A stretch of 64,000 nt of DNA from Pseudomonas saponiphila (GTDB lineage Bacteria; Pseudomonadota; Gammaproteobacteria; Pseudomonadales; Pseudomonadaceae). Location: positions 1,736,001 through 1,800,000 of the forward strand of contig NZ_FNTJ01000002.1 in NCBI RefSeq assembly GCF_900105185.1, read 5' to 3'. A program made the position numbers and the translations under genes. Numbering within the stretch: the stretch's first letter is position 1; every line of letters begins with the position of its first letter. This document shows positions 1 through 8,596 of the stretch, one piece after another. Below the pieces are notes generated by a model. That model saw only the letters and a list, made by a program, of their open reading frames with translations, made no database searches and had not been told where the DNA came from.

Positions 1-2
1 AC

Positions 3-1181
3 CTGCGTTCGGGGGGGCAGACAATCAATGACAACTTCGCTGAGCTGGACATCCGAACAGGGGCGGCCCAGACGAAAGCAGATCAGGGTGTGGCAGATGC
101 TGCAAATGCCTTGAGCGCTGCTAACTCCGCCCAGACGAAAGCAGATCAGGGCGTGGCAGATGCTGCAAACGCATTGAGCGCCGCTAACGCTGCCCAGACA
201 AAAGCAGATCAAGGCGTGGCAGATGCTGAAAACGCCAGAGAGATAGCAAACGGAAAGCTTAGTATTAGCGGTGGGAGCCTGAGCGGCCCGCTGCTTTCGT
301 CGAGTCATGGGAAGTTCACGCAATTGGAACTCAGTTCGACGACTGAAGCATTAATATCGGGCGGTGAGCCGCACACAGCGGTAACCTTAGGCCCGATTAT
401 TTCAATCGCAAAGAACACGAACATGATAACCGAGTTCTTTGTTAGCTCAGAAGTTAGGGGCTACGCCCCCAAGTTCACCCTGTTGCGATCAAGAGGAACG
501 GTATCTGCACCCACCGCTGTAATTGACGCAGATAATCTCGGTGCGTTTCAGTTTGTAGCCCATAACGGAAGTTTTTTCATCACGACCGCATCGATCAGCG
601 CGGCTATTGACGGAACGCCATCAGGTGCGGTGGTTCCGACATCCCTTCAGCTTTACACTGCTGGAGCCAATACCGGGGGAGTGCGGTGGCGAGTACGAAG
701 TAGCGGTGATTTCCAGCCAGGCGACGACAACCTCTACGACATCGGGGGCGCTGGAGTTAGGCCCAAGACACTTTGGGCTGCAACTGGGGCTATCAGTACA
801 TCGGACGCACGCGAAAAGACCGTGGTACGCGGTCTGTCAAAAGAAGAGGTTGGGGCGGCTAAAGCTCTTGCAAAAGAAATTGGTTCTTATCGCTGGCTAG
901 CCGCCATAGCTGAAAAGGGCGAGTCGGCCCGCGATCATATCGGCATGACTGTTCAGCGTGCTATCCAGGTGATGTCCTCTTTTGGCCTGGACCCGTTTGC
1001 CTACGGGTTCATATGCCACGACGCCTGGGAGGAGCGCATCCAGGCAGGCCCGGTGGAGGGTGAAGACCCGACTGTTGTTCCAGCTGGTGACCGATATAGC
1101 TTCAGGATTGACGAGCTCAACCTGTTCCTTGCAGCAGGCTTTGAGGCTCGGTTGGCTGAGATTGAATCCAGGTTCGCATAG
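3..1181 (+). CDS. Phage tail fibre with C-terminal S74-type chaperone domain (5' end outside window)
   Basis: The reading frame is open from the first bases of the window, so the N-terminus is missing; a GTG at 90 is only an internal codon. The visible N-terminal part is an Ala/Gln-rich coiled-coil stalk of 21-residue repeats (QTKADQGVADAANALSAAN type). A beta-rich middle follows. The C-terminus from about residue 260 of the visible part has SDAREK, then a helical stretch ending in the FAYGFICHDAWEE region, which is typical of the Peptidase_S74 intramolecular chaperone that trimerises fibres and then cleaves itself off. It lies directly upstream of a gpL homologue, an unusual place for a fibre. 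It probably binds the target-cell receptor. The family call rests on motifs only. Confidence 0.75.
   Translation: MRSGGQTINDNFAELDIRTGAAQTKADQGVADAANALSAANSAQTKADQGVADAANALSAANAAQTKADQGVADAENAREIANGKLSISGGSLSGPLLSSSHGKFTQLELSSTTEALISGGEPHTAVTLGPIISIAKNTNMITEFFVSSEVRGYAPKFTLLRSRGTVSAPTAVIDADNLGAFQFVAHNGSFFITTASISAAIDGTPSGAVVPTSLQLYTAGANTGGVRWRVRSSGDFQPGDDNLYDIGGAGVRPKTLWAATGAISTSDAREKTVVRGLSKEEVGAAKALAKEIGSYRWLAAIAEKGESARDHIGMTVQRAIQVMSSFGLDPFAYGFICHDAWEERIQAGPVEGEDPTVVPAGDRYSFRIDELNLFLAAGFEARLAEIESRFA
66..236 (+). repeat. 63-bp tandem repeat in fibre stalk (about 2.7 copies)
   Basis: Copies begin at 66, 129 and 192, each opening GCCCAGAC(G/A)AAAGCAGATC. The period is 63 bp, or 21 codons, which is three heptads and fits a trimeric coiled coil that can grow or shrink in frame. 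Confidence 0.9.
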
Positions 1182-1208
1182 AGCCATCTAATTTCCCGAG
1201 GAAAAATC

Positions 1209-1892
1209 ATGCCGATCACGGCCGATATCCAGACCCTGGAGCCAGGCGCGTGGGTGGAGCTTTTTGAGCTCGACGCCACCAGCCTCGGCGCCGAGCTTTA
1301 TCGCTTTCACGGTTACCCCCAGCAGTCGTCGATCTTCTGGCAGGGGCTTGAGTACTCACCCTGGCCGATTCAGGCCGAGGGTTTTGAAATGACCGGCAAG
1401 GGCGCGCAGCCAACTCCGACGCTGTCGGTCGGCAACGTGGGCGGTTTCATCACCGCCCTGGTGCTGTATTTCGAGGACCTGGTCGGGGCCCGGCTGATTC
1501 GTCACCGGACCCTTGGCAAGTACCTGGACGGCCAGCCTGAAGCCGATCCTGAAGAAGAGTTGCCGCCAGACATCTGGTATGTCGAGCGCAAGTCTTCGGA
1601 AGACAACGAGGTGGTGAAGTTCGAACTGGCCAGCGCCCTGGACTTCAACGGTGTGCAACTGCCACGACGGCAGATCGTTGCCAACGTCTGCTGGTGGCTC
1701 AGTTGTGGAGGCTATCGCGGGCCTTATTGCGGCTACAACGGTGGCCCGGTGGCGGATCTCAATGATGTGATCGTCACCGATGCGGCCAAGGATAAATGCG
1801 GTGGTCGGTTGAGCAGCTGCAAGCTGCGTTTCGGTGAAAACAACCCGCTGCCCTTCGGTTCATTTCCAGCGGCAGGGCTGCTACGGAGCTGA
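1209..1892 (+). CDS. Phage minor tail protein L (lambda gpL-like)
   Basis: This 227-residue protein matches the gpL family of lambda-like tail tips. It opens with the SDIQxLEPG-type N-terminus, and its C-terminal third has four cysteines, Cys166, Cys174, Cys197 and Cys204. Their spacing resembles the [4Fe-4S] cluster ligands described for lambda gpL; Cys161 is extra. gpL helps form the tail tip with gpK, gpI and gpJ before the tape measure is wrapped by tube protein. It is followed 2 bp later by gpK. The start is the ATG at 1209, after a GAGGAAAAATC ribosome-binding site. Confidence 0.88.
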   Translation: MPITADIQTLEPGAWVELFELDATSLGAELYRFHGYPQQSSIFWQGLEYSPWPIQAEGFEMTGKGAQPTPTLSVGNVGGFITALVLYFEDLVGARLIRHRTLGKYLDGQPEADPEEELPPDIWYVERKSSEDNEVVKFELASALDFNGVQLPRRQIVANVCWWLSCGGYRGPYCGYNGGPVADLNDVIVTDAAKDKCGGRLSSCKLRFGENNPLPFGSFPAAGLLRS

Positions 1893-1894
1893 GC

Positions 1895-2671
1895 ATGAAC
1901 AAGGCAAATCTGGCCGCCATCGAGCGCCACGCGTTGGCCGAGTACCCCAAGGAGTGTTGCGGGCTGCTGATCCGCGAGGGGCGCAAGCGGGTCTACGTGC
2001 CCTGTCGCAACACCGCTGTCACGCCCAGCGAACATTTTCGCCTGGCCCCCGAGGATTACGCGGCGGCGGAAGAACGCGGCGAGGTGCTGGCGGTGATCCA
2101 CAGCCACCCGGATTATCCACCGGCTCCCAGCGAGGCTGATCGGGTGGCCTGCGAGGCGTCGGGATTGCCCTGGCACATCCTGGAAGTGCGCAAGGACGAT
2201 GACGGCACCTTGCGCAAGGGCGACTGGGCGAGTCTGCTGCCCACGGGGTATCAAGCGCCGTTGATTGGCCGTTCCTTTGCCCACGGTATCCACGATTGCC
2301 TGAGCATCATCCTCGACTACTACCGTCGTGAGTTGGGTATCGAGTTGGGTAGCTACCAGCGTGAAGACGGTTGGTGGGACAAGGGCGGCAATCTCTATCT
2401 GGAGCATTTGCCCGAGGCCGGGTTCGAGCGAGTCAATGACCTGCGCCAAGGCGACGTGGTGCTGATGCAGATCCGCTCGCCGGTACCCAATCATGCGGCG
2501 ATCTACCTCGCCGACGGCGTGCTCAAGAGCGAACCGGAGCACTTTCCCGCGCCGGGCTCGATCCTGCATCACCTCTATGGACGGGACAGCAAACGGGACA
2601 CCTATGGCGGTTACTGGGACGAGGTAACGGTCAGCATCTGGCGACATCGCCAGCTCATGGCGATGGATTGA
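1895..2671 (+). CDS. Tail tip assembly protein K: JAMM peptidase plus NlpC/P60 domain
   Basis: A two-domain gpK-like protein of 258 residues. The N-terminal Mov34/JAMM domain has a complete metalloprotease motif: Glu20, His69-Ser-His71, then seven residues, Ser79 and Asp82. The C-terminal NlpC/P60 domain has the HGIHDCLS nucleophile Cys135 and the NHAAIYL histidine His200. In lambda-like tails gpK acts in tip assembly, and its hydrolase domain may open peptidoglycan during entry. Both catalytic centres look intact. It sits between gpL and the first gpI. Confidence 0.9.
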   Translation: MNKANLAAIERHALAEYPKECCGLLIREGRKRVYVPCRNTAVTPSEHFRLAPEDYAAAEERGEVLAVIHSHPDYPPAPSEADRVACEASGLPWHILEVRKDDDGTLRKGDWASLLPTGYQAPLIGRSFAHGIHDCLSIILDYYRRELGIELGSYQREDGWWDKGGNLYLEHLPEAGFERVNDLRQGDVVLMQIRSPVPNHAAIYLADGVLKSEPEHFPAPGSILHHLYGRDSKRDTYGGYWDEVTVSIWRHRQLMAMD

Positions 2672-2726
2672 AGTGCATCGTCTTTCCTTGAATTCAACCG
2701 GGGATCTTGTTCCTGGGAGTGATGTG

Positions 2727-3359
2727 ATGAATCAGCAAAAAATCCGCGTCATCCGTCTCTACGGAACCCTGGGCGCACGTTTTGGCCGGGTGCACAGGTT
2801 GGCGGTCAGCAATGCTTCGGAAGCGGTTAGAGCCTTGTGCATTCTGATTCCGGGGTTCGAGGCTTTCCTTATGGAGTCCAAGGACCGCGGACTGACCTAC
2901 TCGCTGTTTCTTGGCCGCGACAACATCGGTCACGACCGTTTGAACGCACCCAGTGGCAACAGCGATATCCGCATTGCGCCGATAGTGATCGGCAGCAAGC
3001 GTTCAGGTGGGCTGCAAACCATTATCGGAGTGGCCCTGGTGGTGGCCGCGTCGTACTTCTCCGGGGGCATGTTTGCTGCTGGGGGCAGTTCGACATTGAT
3101 AGGCACTACCGGTACTACGGGCTGGACCATGGCCGCGCAGATGGGGATCTCCCTCGCCATGGGTGGGGTCATGCAGATGATGTCCCCGCAGCTCAAGGGA
3201 CTGGGAGCCATGGACCGTCCCGACAATCGCGCCAGCTACAGTTTCAATGGCGCGGTCAACACCAGTGCCCAGGGCAATCCGGTGGGGTTGCTGTACGGTC
3301 AGTTGACCGTTGGCAGTTCGGTGATCAGCGCCGGGATCTATGCCCAGGACCAGCTCTGA
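2727..3359 (+). CDS. Tail assembly protein I (first copy)
   Basis: A lambda gpI-like protein of 210 residues. The N-terminal half is a ubiquitin-like domain starting IRVIRLYGTLGARFGR. Then comes a Gly/Ala-rich hydrophobic stretch and the conserved C-terminal block NTSAQGNPVGLLYGQL. The frame is open from a GTG at 2673, but the ATG at 2727 is preceded by GGGAG at 2715-2719 with a 7-nt gap and is chosen here. gpI is needed for tip assembly and is thought to be absent from the finished tail. A paralogue follows after a small terminator-like hairpin. Confidence 0.85.
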   Translation: MNQQKIRVIRLYGTLGARFGRVHRLAVSNASEAVRALCILIPGFEAFLMESKDRGLTYSLFLGRDNIGHDRLNAPSGNSDIRIAPIVIGSKRSGGLQTIIGVALVVAASYFSGGMFAAGGSSTLIGTTGTTGWTMAAQMGISLAMGGVMQMMSPQLKGLGAMDRPDNRASYSFNGAVNTSAQGNPVGLLYGQLTVGSSVISAGIYAQDQL

Positions 3360-3388
3360 ATCCGGCTGGGTCCACCCTTTACTTGAAG

Positions 3389-3408
3389 CCCGCCTTGGCG
3401 GGTTTTTT
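3389..3408 (+). terminator. Short terminator-like hairpin between the two gpI genes
   Basis: CCCGC, loop CTTG, GCGGG, then six T. The stem is only 5 bp. Probably a weak or partial terminator, since downstream genes lack an obvious promoter. Confidence 0.55.
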
Positions 3409-3425
3409 ATTGCCAGGAGAACCCC

Positions 3426-4034
3426 ATGGGCTTGGCCGTAGAACGACAAAAGATGCAAACCGTGCTGCTGTCCGGGTCCCTGGCAAGAATGTTCGGACGT
3501 GAGCATCGTGTGGCCATTGCTGGTGGCTTCAAGGAGGTGATGGGGTACTTCCGTCAGTTCCCCGGCTTTGAGCGCTACATGCTGCAGAGCGCGGATAAAG
3601 GCTTGCGATTCGCGGTGTTCAATGGACGGCGCAATTTGTCCGAGACTGATATTCATCAGCCTCTTGGCAAAGAAGTGATTCGCATCGCCCCGGTCCTCAG
3701 CGGTTCGAAGCGTGCTGGTGGATTGCAGACCATTCTGGGCGCGGTGTTGATGGCCGTGGCTTATTACAACCCCTTTGGCTTCCTGACCGGGCCTGCTGCG
3801 TCGTTCCTGATGATGACGGGAGTCAGCATGGCCATGGGCGGTGTCATGCAAATGCTGGCTCCCTTGCCCAAGGGGCTTGCCGCCCAGGACAGCCCGGAAA
3901 GCCGCTCCAGCTATAGCTTTAACGGGCCAGTCAACACCAGTGCCCAGGGCAATCCGGTAGGCCTGCTTTACGGTCAGTTGACCATCGGCAGCGCCGTGAT
4001 CAGTTCCGGCATCTACGCCGAAGATCAACTTTAA
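3426..4034 (+). CDS. Tail assembly protein I (second copy)
   Basis: A 202-residue paralogue of the preceding gene. It shares the ubiquitin-like N-terminal fold pattern (LSGSLARMFGREH), the SGSKRAGGLQTI junction and the C-terminal block from SYSFNG through NTSAQGNPVGLLYGQL. The Gly/Ala-rich middle differs. The start is the ATG at 3426 after CAGGAGAACCCC. One gpI is normal in a lambda-like tail, so two intact copies in tandem are unusual. They could serve different partners, or one could be a recent duplicate. Confidence 0.85.
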   Translation: MGLAVERQKMQTVLLSGSLARMFGREHRVAIAGGFKEVMGYFRQFPGFERYMLQSADKGLRFAVFNGRRNLSETDIHQPLGKEVIRIAPVLSGSKRAGGLQTILGAVLMAVAYYNPFGFLTGPAASFLMMTGVSMAMGGVMQMLAPLPKGLAAQDSPESRSSYSFNGPVNTSAQGNPVGLLYGQLTIGSAVISSGIYAEDQL

Positions 4035-4094
4035 CTCCTCCTGTCTTCAACCTGCCTGCCGTTGCGCGGGCCTTATTTCGCCTGAAGGAAAGCC

Positions 4095-7000
4095 ATGACT
4101 GACCTTACTCTCGCTGGCAGCAAAGGCGGCGGCTCCAAGCCCCGTCCCTCCGTGGAGGCGCCAGACAGCCTGCAAAGCACGGCTTATGCTCGGATCCTCG
4201 ATCTCGTCAGCGAGGGCGAGATTGTGGGCTTGAAGAATGGCAAGCGCTCGGTGTTTCTCAACGAGACGCCCCTGGCCAACGCCGATGGCAGCCTGAACTT
4301 CTCCGGGGTTACCCTCGAGACCCGCAATGGCAGCCAGGACCAGACCTACATCCCGGGATTCCCGGCGGTGGAAAACGAATCTTCGGTGGCGGTGGAGTTG
4401 CGCAGTGACCAGCCCTGGAGCAAGGCCATCACCAATCTGCAACTGTCGGCCGTGCGCATTCGCCTGGCGGTCTCGCGGCTGGCGCAGACCAACACCAGCA
4501 ATGGCGACACCAACGGTTACACGGTGCGCTATGCGATCGATCTTTCCACCGATGGCGGTGTCTTCGTGGAAGTGCTGCAAGCAGCCTTCAGCGGCAAGAC
4601 CTCGAGCAAGTACGAGCGCTCCCATCGCGTCGATCTACCTGCCGCTACTGCTGGCTGGACGGTTCGTGTACGGCGCCTGACACCGAACTCCACCAGCGGA
4701 GCGATTGCCGACACCACCAGTGTCGAGTCCATCACCGATGTGATCGACGCCAAGTTGCGCTACCCCGGGTCGGCGATCATCGGCCTGCAATTCGATGCCT
4801 CACAGTTCCAGTCGATCCCCACCCGTTCCTTCGAACTGCAGGGGCGGATCATCCGCGTACCCAGCAACTACGACCCGCTGACCCGGGTTTACAGCGGCGT
4901 CTGGGATGGCACCTTCAAGTCGGCCTGGACCGACAACCCGGCCTGGATCTACTACGACCTGCTGCTGCACCAGCGTTATGGTCTGGGGCATCTGCTCAAC
5001 GCTGCCCAAGTGGACAAGTGGGAGTTGTACCGCATTGGCCAGTACTGCGACCAACCAGTCTCCGACGGCAAAGGTGGCACTGAACCACGCTTCACTTGCA
5101 ACCTCTATCTATCCGTTCGCGCCGACGCCCTGAAAGTGCTGCAGGACCTGGCGACCACCTTCCGCGGCATGGCCTATTGGGGCGCGGGCTCGGTGATGGC
5201 CGTGGCCGATATGCCGGAAGACCCGGTGTACACCTACAGCAATGCCAACGTGGTCGACGGCAAGTTCGTCTACGGTGGCTCGGCGAAAAAGACCCGCTAC
5301 AGCGTGGCCCTGGTCAGCTGGAACGACCCGGCGGACTTCTACCGGCAAAAGGTGCAGTACGTTGACGACCCGGAAGGCATTGCCCGCTACGGTGTGCAGC
5401 AGACCGAAATCACCGCCACCGGTTGCACCTCCCAGGCCCAGGCCCAGCGCATTGGCAAATGGGCGCTGCTGACCAACCGCCTGGAAACCGAAAGCGTGAG
5501 TTTCTCCGTGGGCCTGGATGGCACCCTCGCACGTCCTGGGCAGATCATCCGAGTGGCGGACAATGACAGGGCAGGGCGCCGGATTGGCGGCCGACTGCGT
5601 TCCGCGACCCTGGATACCCTGGTGCTCGATGCCGACGTGAAGGCCTATCCGGGGGACACCGTCACCCTGATCATGCCCACCGGCAAGGCCATCTCGCGGG
5701 TGATCAAATCGGTGGGTTATCCACTGACCTGGGACAGCACGGGGATTACCTGGGATAACGGCGACATCACCCTCGATACCACCAGCCTTCCTACCGAAAT
5801 CCAGCGAGTGGTGCTGGAGAAGAAGCTGGATGAACTGCCGCCAGATCAATCCATGTGGGCGATCGATTCTCGGACATTGGCAGCCCAACAGTTTCGGGTG
5901 CTGTCGGTGGCTGAAGACTTCAGCGATGACGCCATCAAATACAGCATCAGTGCGGTCAAGCATGTGCCCAGCAAGTTTGACGCGATTGATAACGGCGCGC
6001 GGATTGAACGACCGCCGGTGACAGTGATACCGCCGAGTGTGCAACAGCCGCCGAGCAACGTTCGGGTGAGCAACGATCACTTTGTCGATCAGGGCAGTGC
6101 GGTCAGCGTCATGACCATCGAATGGGATCGCCCCGAAAGCGCGATTGCTTATGAGGTGTACTGGCGCAAAAACGATGGCGAGTGGGTGTTCGCCGGGCGC
6201 ACCGGTGCGACTTCGATTGAAGTGAGCGGGATCTATGCCGGTCGTTATGTGGCCAAGGTTCGAGCGATCAACTCGCTGGATATTGGCTCAGTGTTCGCGA
6301 CTTCGACCGAGACTGTACTGAATGGCAAGACCACGCCACCACCGGTGGTGGCGTCGTTTACCGCAGAGTCGATTGTGTTTGGCATCAAGTTGAAGTGGGG
6401 TATTCCGGCGGGTGTTGCCACTGCGGATCTGCAGCGAACCGAGATCTGGTACAGCCAGACCAATGACGTTGGAACGGCTGCTAAGTTTGGTGACTACGCC
6501 TATCCGCAGACTGACCTGACGATCATGGGCTTGGCCGCTGGAGTGCGGTTTTTCTTCTGGGCCCGGCTGGTGGATCGCATTGGAAACGTAGGGGCGTTCT
6601 ATGGCCCGGTTACTGGGCAGTCATCGTCGGACGCCGGGCTGATTCTCGACTACCTCAGCGATCAGATCACCGAGACGCAGTTGAGCCAGCAACTGTTGGA
6701 GAAAATCGACTCGAGCGGCGGCGCTCAGGTCGAGGTAGATGCTTTGAAAACCGAACTGGCAGCTATGTACTCGATCAAGACCCAGCTCACGGTCGATGGT
6801 AAGCCATACCTGGCAGGCATCGGCGTCGGGGTCGAGAACAACCAAGGAATCATCACCAGCCAGGTGCTGATCGCGGCCAGTCGGTTTGCGATCATCGACC
6901 CAAACACCACCGATGTTTTCTACCCGTTCGTTGTTCAAGGAAACGCTGCCTATATCAAGTCTGCGTTTATTGAGAATGGATCGATTACTAATGCCAAGAT

Positions 7001-7184
7001 TGGCGACTACATCCAGTCGGATGACTTTATTGAAGGGCAAAGGGGGTGGAGAATGAAGAAGTCAGGAACTCTAGAGCTCAACGGTGAAGGCGTGGGCTAC
7101 AGGCTCCAGATCATGGATCGAGGCGTCTATCTCACCGATACCGAGACCGGCGTCCAGGTTGTAGAACTGGGTGTCCTGTCGTGA
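4095..7184 (+). CDS. Host specificity / tip attachment protein J
   Basis: A gpJ-like protein of 1029 residues. The N-terminal 600 residues are the conserved tip-attachment core (DSLQSTAYARILDLVSEGEI start, DPLTRVYSGVWDG, NPAWIYYDLL). Two fibronectin-III-like segments follow at about 650-830. The C-terminal part from about 875 (TQLTVDGKPYLAGIGVGVENNQG) resembles DUF1983 of gpJ proteins. It would form the central receptor-binding tip of the flexible tail. The start ATG at 4095 follows GAAGGAAAGCC. The last codons overlap the next gene by 4 bp, which suggests translational coupling. No frameshift or truncation was seen. Confidence 0.92.
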   Translation: MTDLTLAGSKGGGSKPRPSVEAPDSLQSTAYARILDLVSEGEIVGLKNGKRSVFLNETPLANADGSLNFSGVTLETRNGSQDQTYIPGFPAVENESSVAVELRSDQPWSKAITNLQLSAVRIRLAVSRLAQTNTSNGDTNGYTVRYAIDLSTDGGVFVEVLQAAFSGKTSSKYERSHRVDLPAATAGWTVRVRRLTPNSTSGAIADTTSVESITDVIDAKLRYPGSAIIGLQFDASQFQSIPTRSFELQGRIIRVPSNYDPLTRVYSGVWDGTFKSAWTDNPAWIYYDLLLHQRYGLGHLLNAAQVDKWELYRIGQYCDQPVSDGKGGTEPRFTCNLYLSVRADALKVLQDLATTFRGMAYWGAGSVMAVADMPEDPVYTYSNANVVDGKFVYGGSAKKTRYSVALVSWNDPADFYRQKVQYVDDPEGIARYGVQQTEITATGCTSQAQAQRIGKWALLTNRLETESVSFSVGLDGTLARPGQIIRVADNDRAGRRIGGRLRSATLDTLVLDADVKAYPGDTVTLIMPTGKAISRVIKSVGYPLTWDSTGITWDNGDITLDTTSLPTEIQRVVLEKKLDELPPDQSMWAIDSRTLAAQQFRVLSVAEDFSDDAIKYSISAVKHVPSKFDAIDNGARIERPPVTVIPPSVQQPPSNVRVSNDHFVDQGSAVSVMTIEWDRPESAIAYEVYWRKNDGEWVFAGRTGATSIEVSGIYAGRYVAKVRAINSLDIGSVFATSTETVLNGKTTPPPVVASFTAESIVFGIKLKWGIPAGVATADLQRTEIWYSQTNDVGTAAKFGDYAYPQTDLTIMGLAAGVRFFFWARLVDRIGNVGAFYGPVTGQSSSDAGLILDYLSDQITETQLSQQLLEKIDSSGGAQVEVDALKTELAAMYSIKTQLTVDGKPYLAGIGVGVENNQGIITSQVLIAASRFAIIDPNTTDVFYPFVVQGNAAYIKSAFIENGSITNAKIGDYIQSDDFIEGQRGWRMKKSGTLELNGEGVGYRLQIMDRGVYLTDTETGVQVVELGVLS

Positions 7185-7474
7185 CCTTCGGGTTCAGGGG
7201 AAGGGATAGGGTTACAGGGGAGGTCACCGTAGAGGTGACCGATCGCCTGACGCGCCAGCTCGGGGTCTTGGACAGCGGGAGAGGAGACGGGGCGATCACG
7301 GACGACAACCTCCTGCTGGGCGAGCCTTTCTATGTCGTGATTGACCCGTGGCCGAACCTCTGGACAAACTTTGTTCGGCCGATCCCTAGGATCAGCGGCA
7401 ATAGGCTGTCCTGGAGTTTTCCGAACGTTTACGGCGCACGGACTTCCGTGAAAATCTTGTGGGGTGTCTCTTGA
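7181..7474 (+). CDS. Hypothetical small protein downstream of gpJ
   Basis: A 97-residue protein starting with GTG inside the gpJ stop (GTGA overlap), so it is probably translated by coupling. It opens MTFGFRGRDRV and contains a beta-rich pattern ending WSFPNVYGARTSVKILWG. No family was recognised with confidence. Its position immediately after the tip protein, and the mirrored opening of the next gene (IGFRVKN), suggest a small tip or receptor-binding accessory protein. Confidence 0.6.
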   Translation: MTFGFRGRDRVTGEVTVEVTDRLTRQLGVLDSGRGDGAITDDNLLLGEPFYVVIDPWPNLWTNFVRPIPRISGNRLSWSFPNVYGARTSVKILWGVS

Positions 7475-8160
7475 GCGAGATTGGTTTTAGGGTAAAAAAC
7501 CAAAACAGGGCGATTCAGATTGACAGCCGATTCCGGAATCATTGCCTGTTGAGTCAAGGCCGAGTAGTTCCGGCAACCAGTGGCGAGTTCGGCAACATAA
7601 AATACACCGACGTCTTTATGCCTCAGTCAGACACCCCGCAGATAGTTGCGGTCAGGGGTAACAACCCCACCTTCTACGTTATGAATGGGCAGTACGTCAG
7701 GCTCTTTTCTGTAACCGCTACCGGCGCCGCTCAAGGCTTTGTTGATTACTACATCTTCGGCACGCCGAAAAGCGATGAGGGCGGAAAGCCGGGAATGCGT
7801 ATCAGGAACCGCCTCACTGGCGAGACCGTTTACAACTCGCTGCGCAAGTACATTCGGATCCTGAACAGTTCAGCTCTTCCGGGAGCTAACACCGGCAGCA
7901 TACCAGTTGGGCGAAAGTGTGCTCTGATCCAGAACACGCGAGGGTATGGAGCAAGGAAGCAGAGGACAGGCCCAAGCGGCACTATCGTTATCGAGGACGT
8001 CAAGTCGACGTTCATAATCACGCCGACCGACAACACCTGGGAGCATAGGAGCGGGATCGTGGCGAACATCAACCGCCCCTGGGATGGCCAGGGATTCGCC
8101 GAGTACAATTTCTCTCAGTTTCAGGCCAGCGTAACAATCATCGACGTCACCGGTTACTGA
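7471..8160 (+). CDS. Hypothetical tail-tip accessory protein
   Basis: About 229 residues if the TTG at 7471 is used. That codon overlaps the preceding stop (TTGA) and lies 6 nt after GGGG; the alternative GTG at 7459 has no ribosome-binding site. The N-terminus MSEIGFRVKNQNRAIQIDSRF resembles small post-gpJ tip proteins in general style. The rest is beta-rich, with many Tyr and Thr. No catalytic motif, signal peptide or membrane segment was seen. It ends the flexible-tail module and is followed by a terminator-like hairpin and gene remnants. Function unknown. Confidence 0.6.
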   Translation: MSEIGFRVKNQNRAIQIDSRFRNHCLLSQGRVVPATSGEFGNIKYTDVFMPQSDTPQIVAVRGNNPTFYVMNGQYVRLFSVTATGAAQGFVDYYIFGTPKSDEGGKPGMRIRNRLTGETVYNSLRKYIRILNSSALPGANTGSIPVGRKCALIQNTRGYGARKQRTGPSGTIVIEDVKSTFIITPTDNTWEHRSGIVANINRPWDGQGFAEYNFSQFQASVTIIDVTGY

Positions 8161-8272
8161 TTGGCTATCCGACACATACGCTAGATGCTCCATCACCCGC
8201 TATACGCTGGATTTTTTTGCCTTGGGGAAATCCCCCATCACCGATCAACTACCACTGCTGATCAGCCCCTAG

Positions 8273-8295
8273 CCCGCCAAGTCGCGGGTTTTTTT
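8273..8295 (+). terminator. Intrinsic terminator at end of flexible-tail module
   Basis: CCCGC, loop CAAGTC, GCGGG, then seven T. It lies 113 bp after the last tip gene and probably separates the two tail modules. Confidence 0.65.
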
Positions 8296-8312
8296 GTGCC
8301 TGGAGTTTGATC

Positions 8313-8387
8313 ATGACCATTCAAAACGCCTACGGCGTCCGCAACCGCAGCCCTGGAAACATCGACTACAACCTCATGCTGAAGTGA
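8313..8387 (+). pseudogene. Truncated virion/lytic protein remnant (24 codons)
   Basis: ATG at 8313 with a TGGAGTTTGATC ribosome-binding site encodes MTIQNAYGVRNRSPGNIDYN and then stops within a few codons. The GVRNxxPGNIDYN opening is that of a phage virion or lysozyme-like protein family found near Pseudomonas phage tail genes. Only this N-terminal stub is left, so the rest appears deleted. Confidence 0.5.
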
Positions 8388-8407
8388 GCGCTGAGCTTGG
8401 TAAGTAG

Positions 8408-8557
8408 TTCGGATTTTGTTGGCCGTCGCCCTGGACGCTTGGCTGGCTGCTCGACATTGCCAATACGGAACTGGCCAAAGTTAAGGCCAGCCGAGACAAC
8501 CTGGAAGCGCTAGTAGGCGCGCAGGGCAAAAAGTTGGTGTCCCGAGCTTTCTGGTGA
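8408..8557 (+). pseudogene. Gene remnant, C-terminal 49 codons without a start
   Basis: An open stretch with no plausible start codon reads WTLGWLLDIANTELAKVKAS and on to a stop at 8555-8557. A short hydrophobic segment followed by a charged helical segment would fit the tail of a spanin or similar lysis protein, but no family can be assigned. With the stub at 8313 it looks like the debris of a lysis or virion cassette lost between the two tail modules. Confidence 0.35.
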
Positions 8558-8596
8558 GTGCAAATCGCCACCCCTCTACGATCATTTGGAAAAACC

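Noticed and set aside
66..236. Short tandem repeats considered as a CRISPR array
   Set aside because: The units are contiguous, in frame and without spacers, and they encode a coiled coil.
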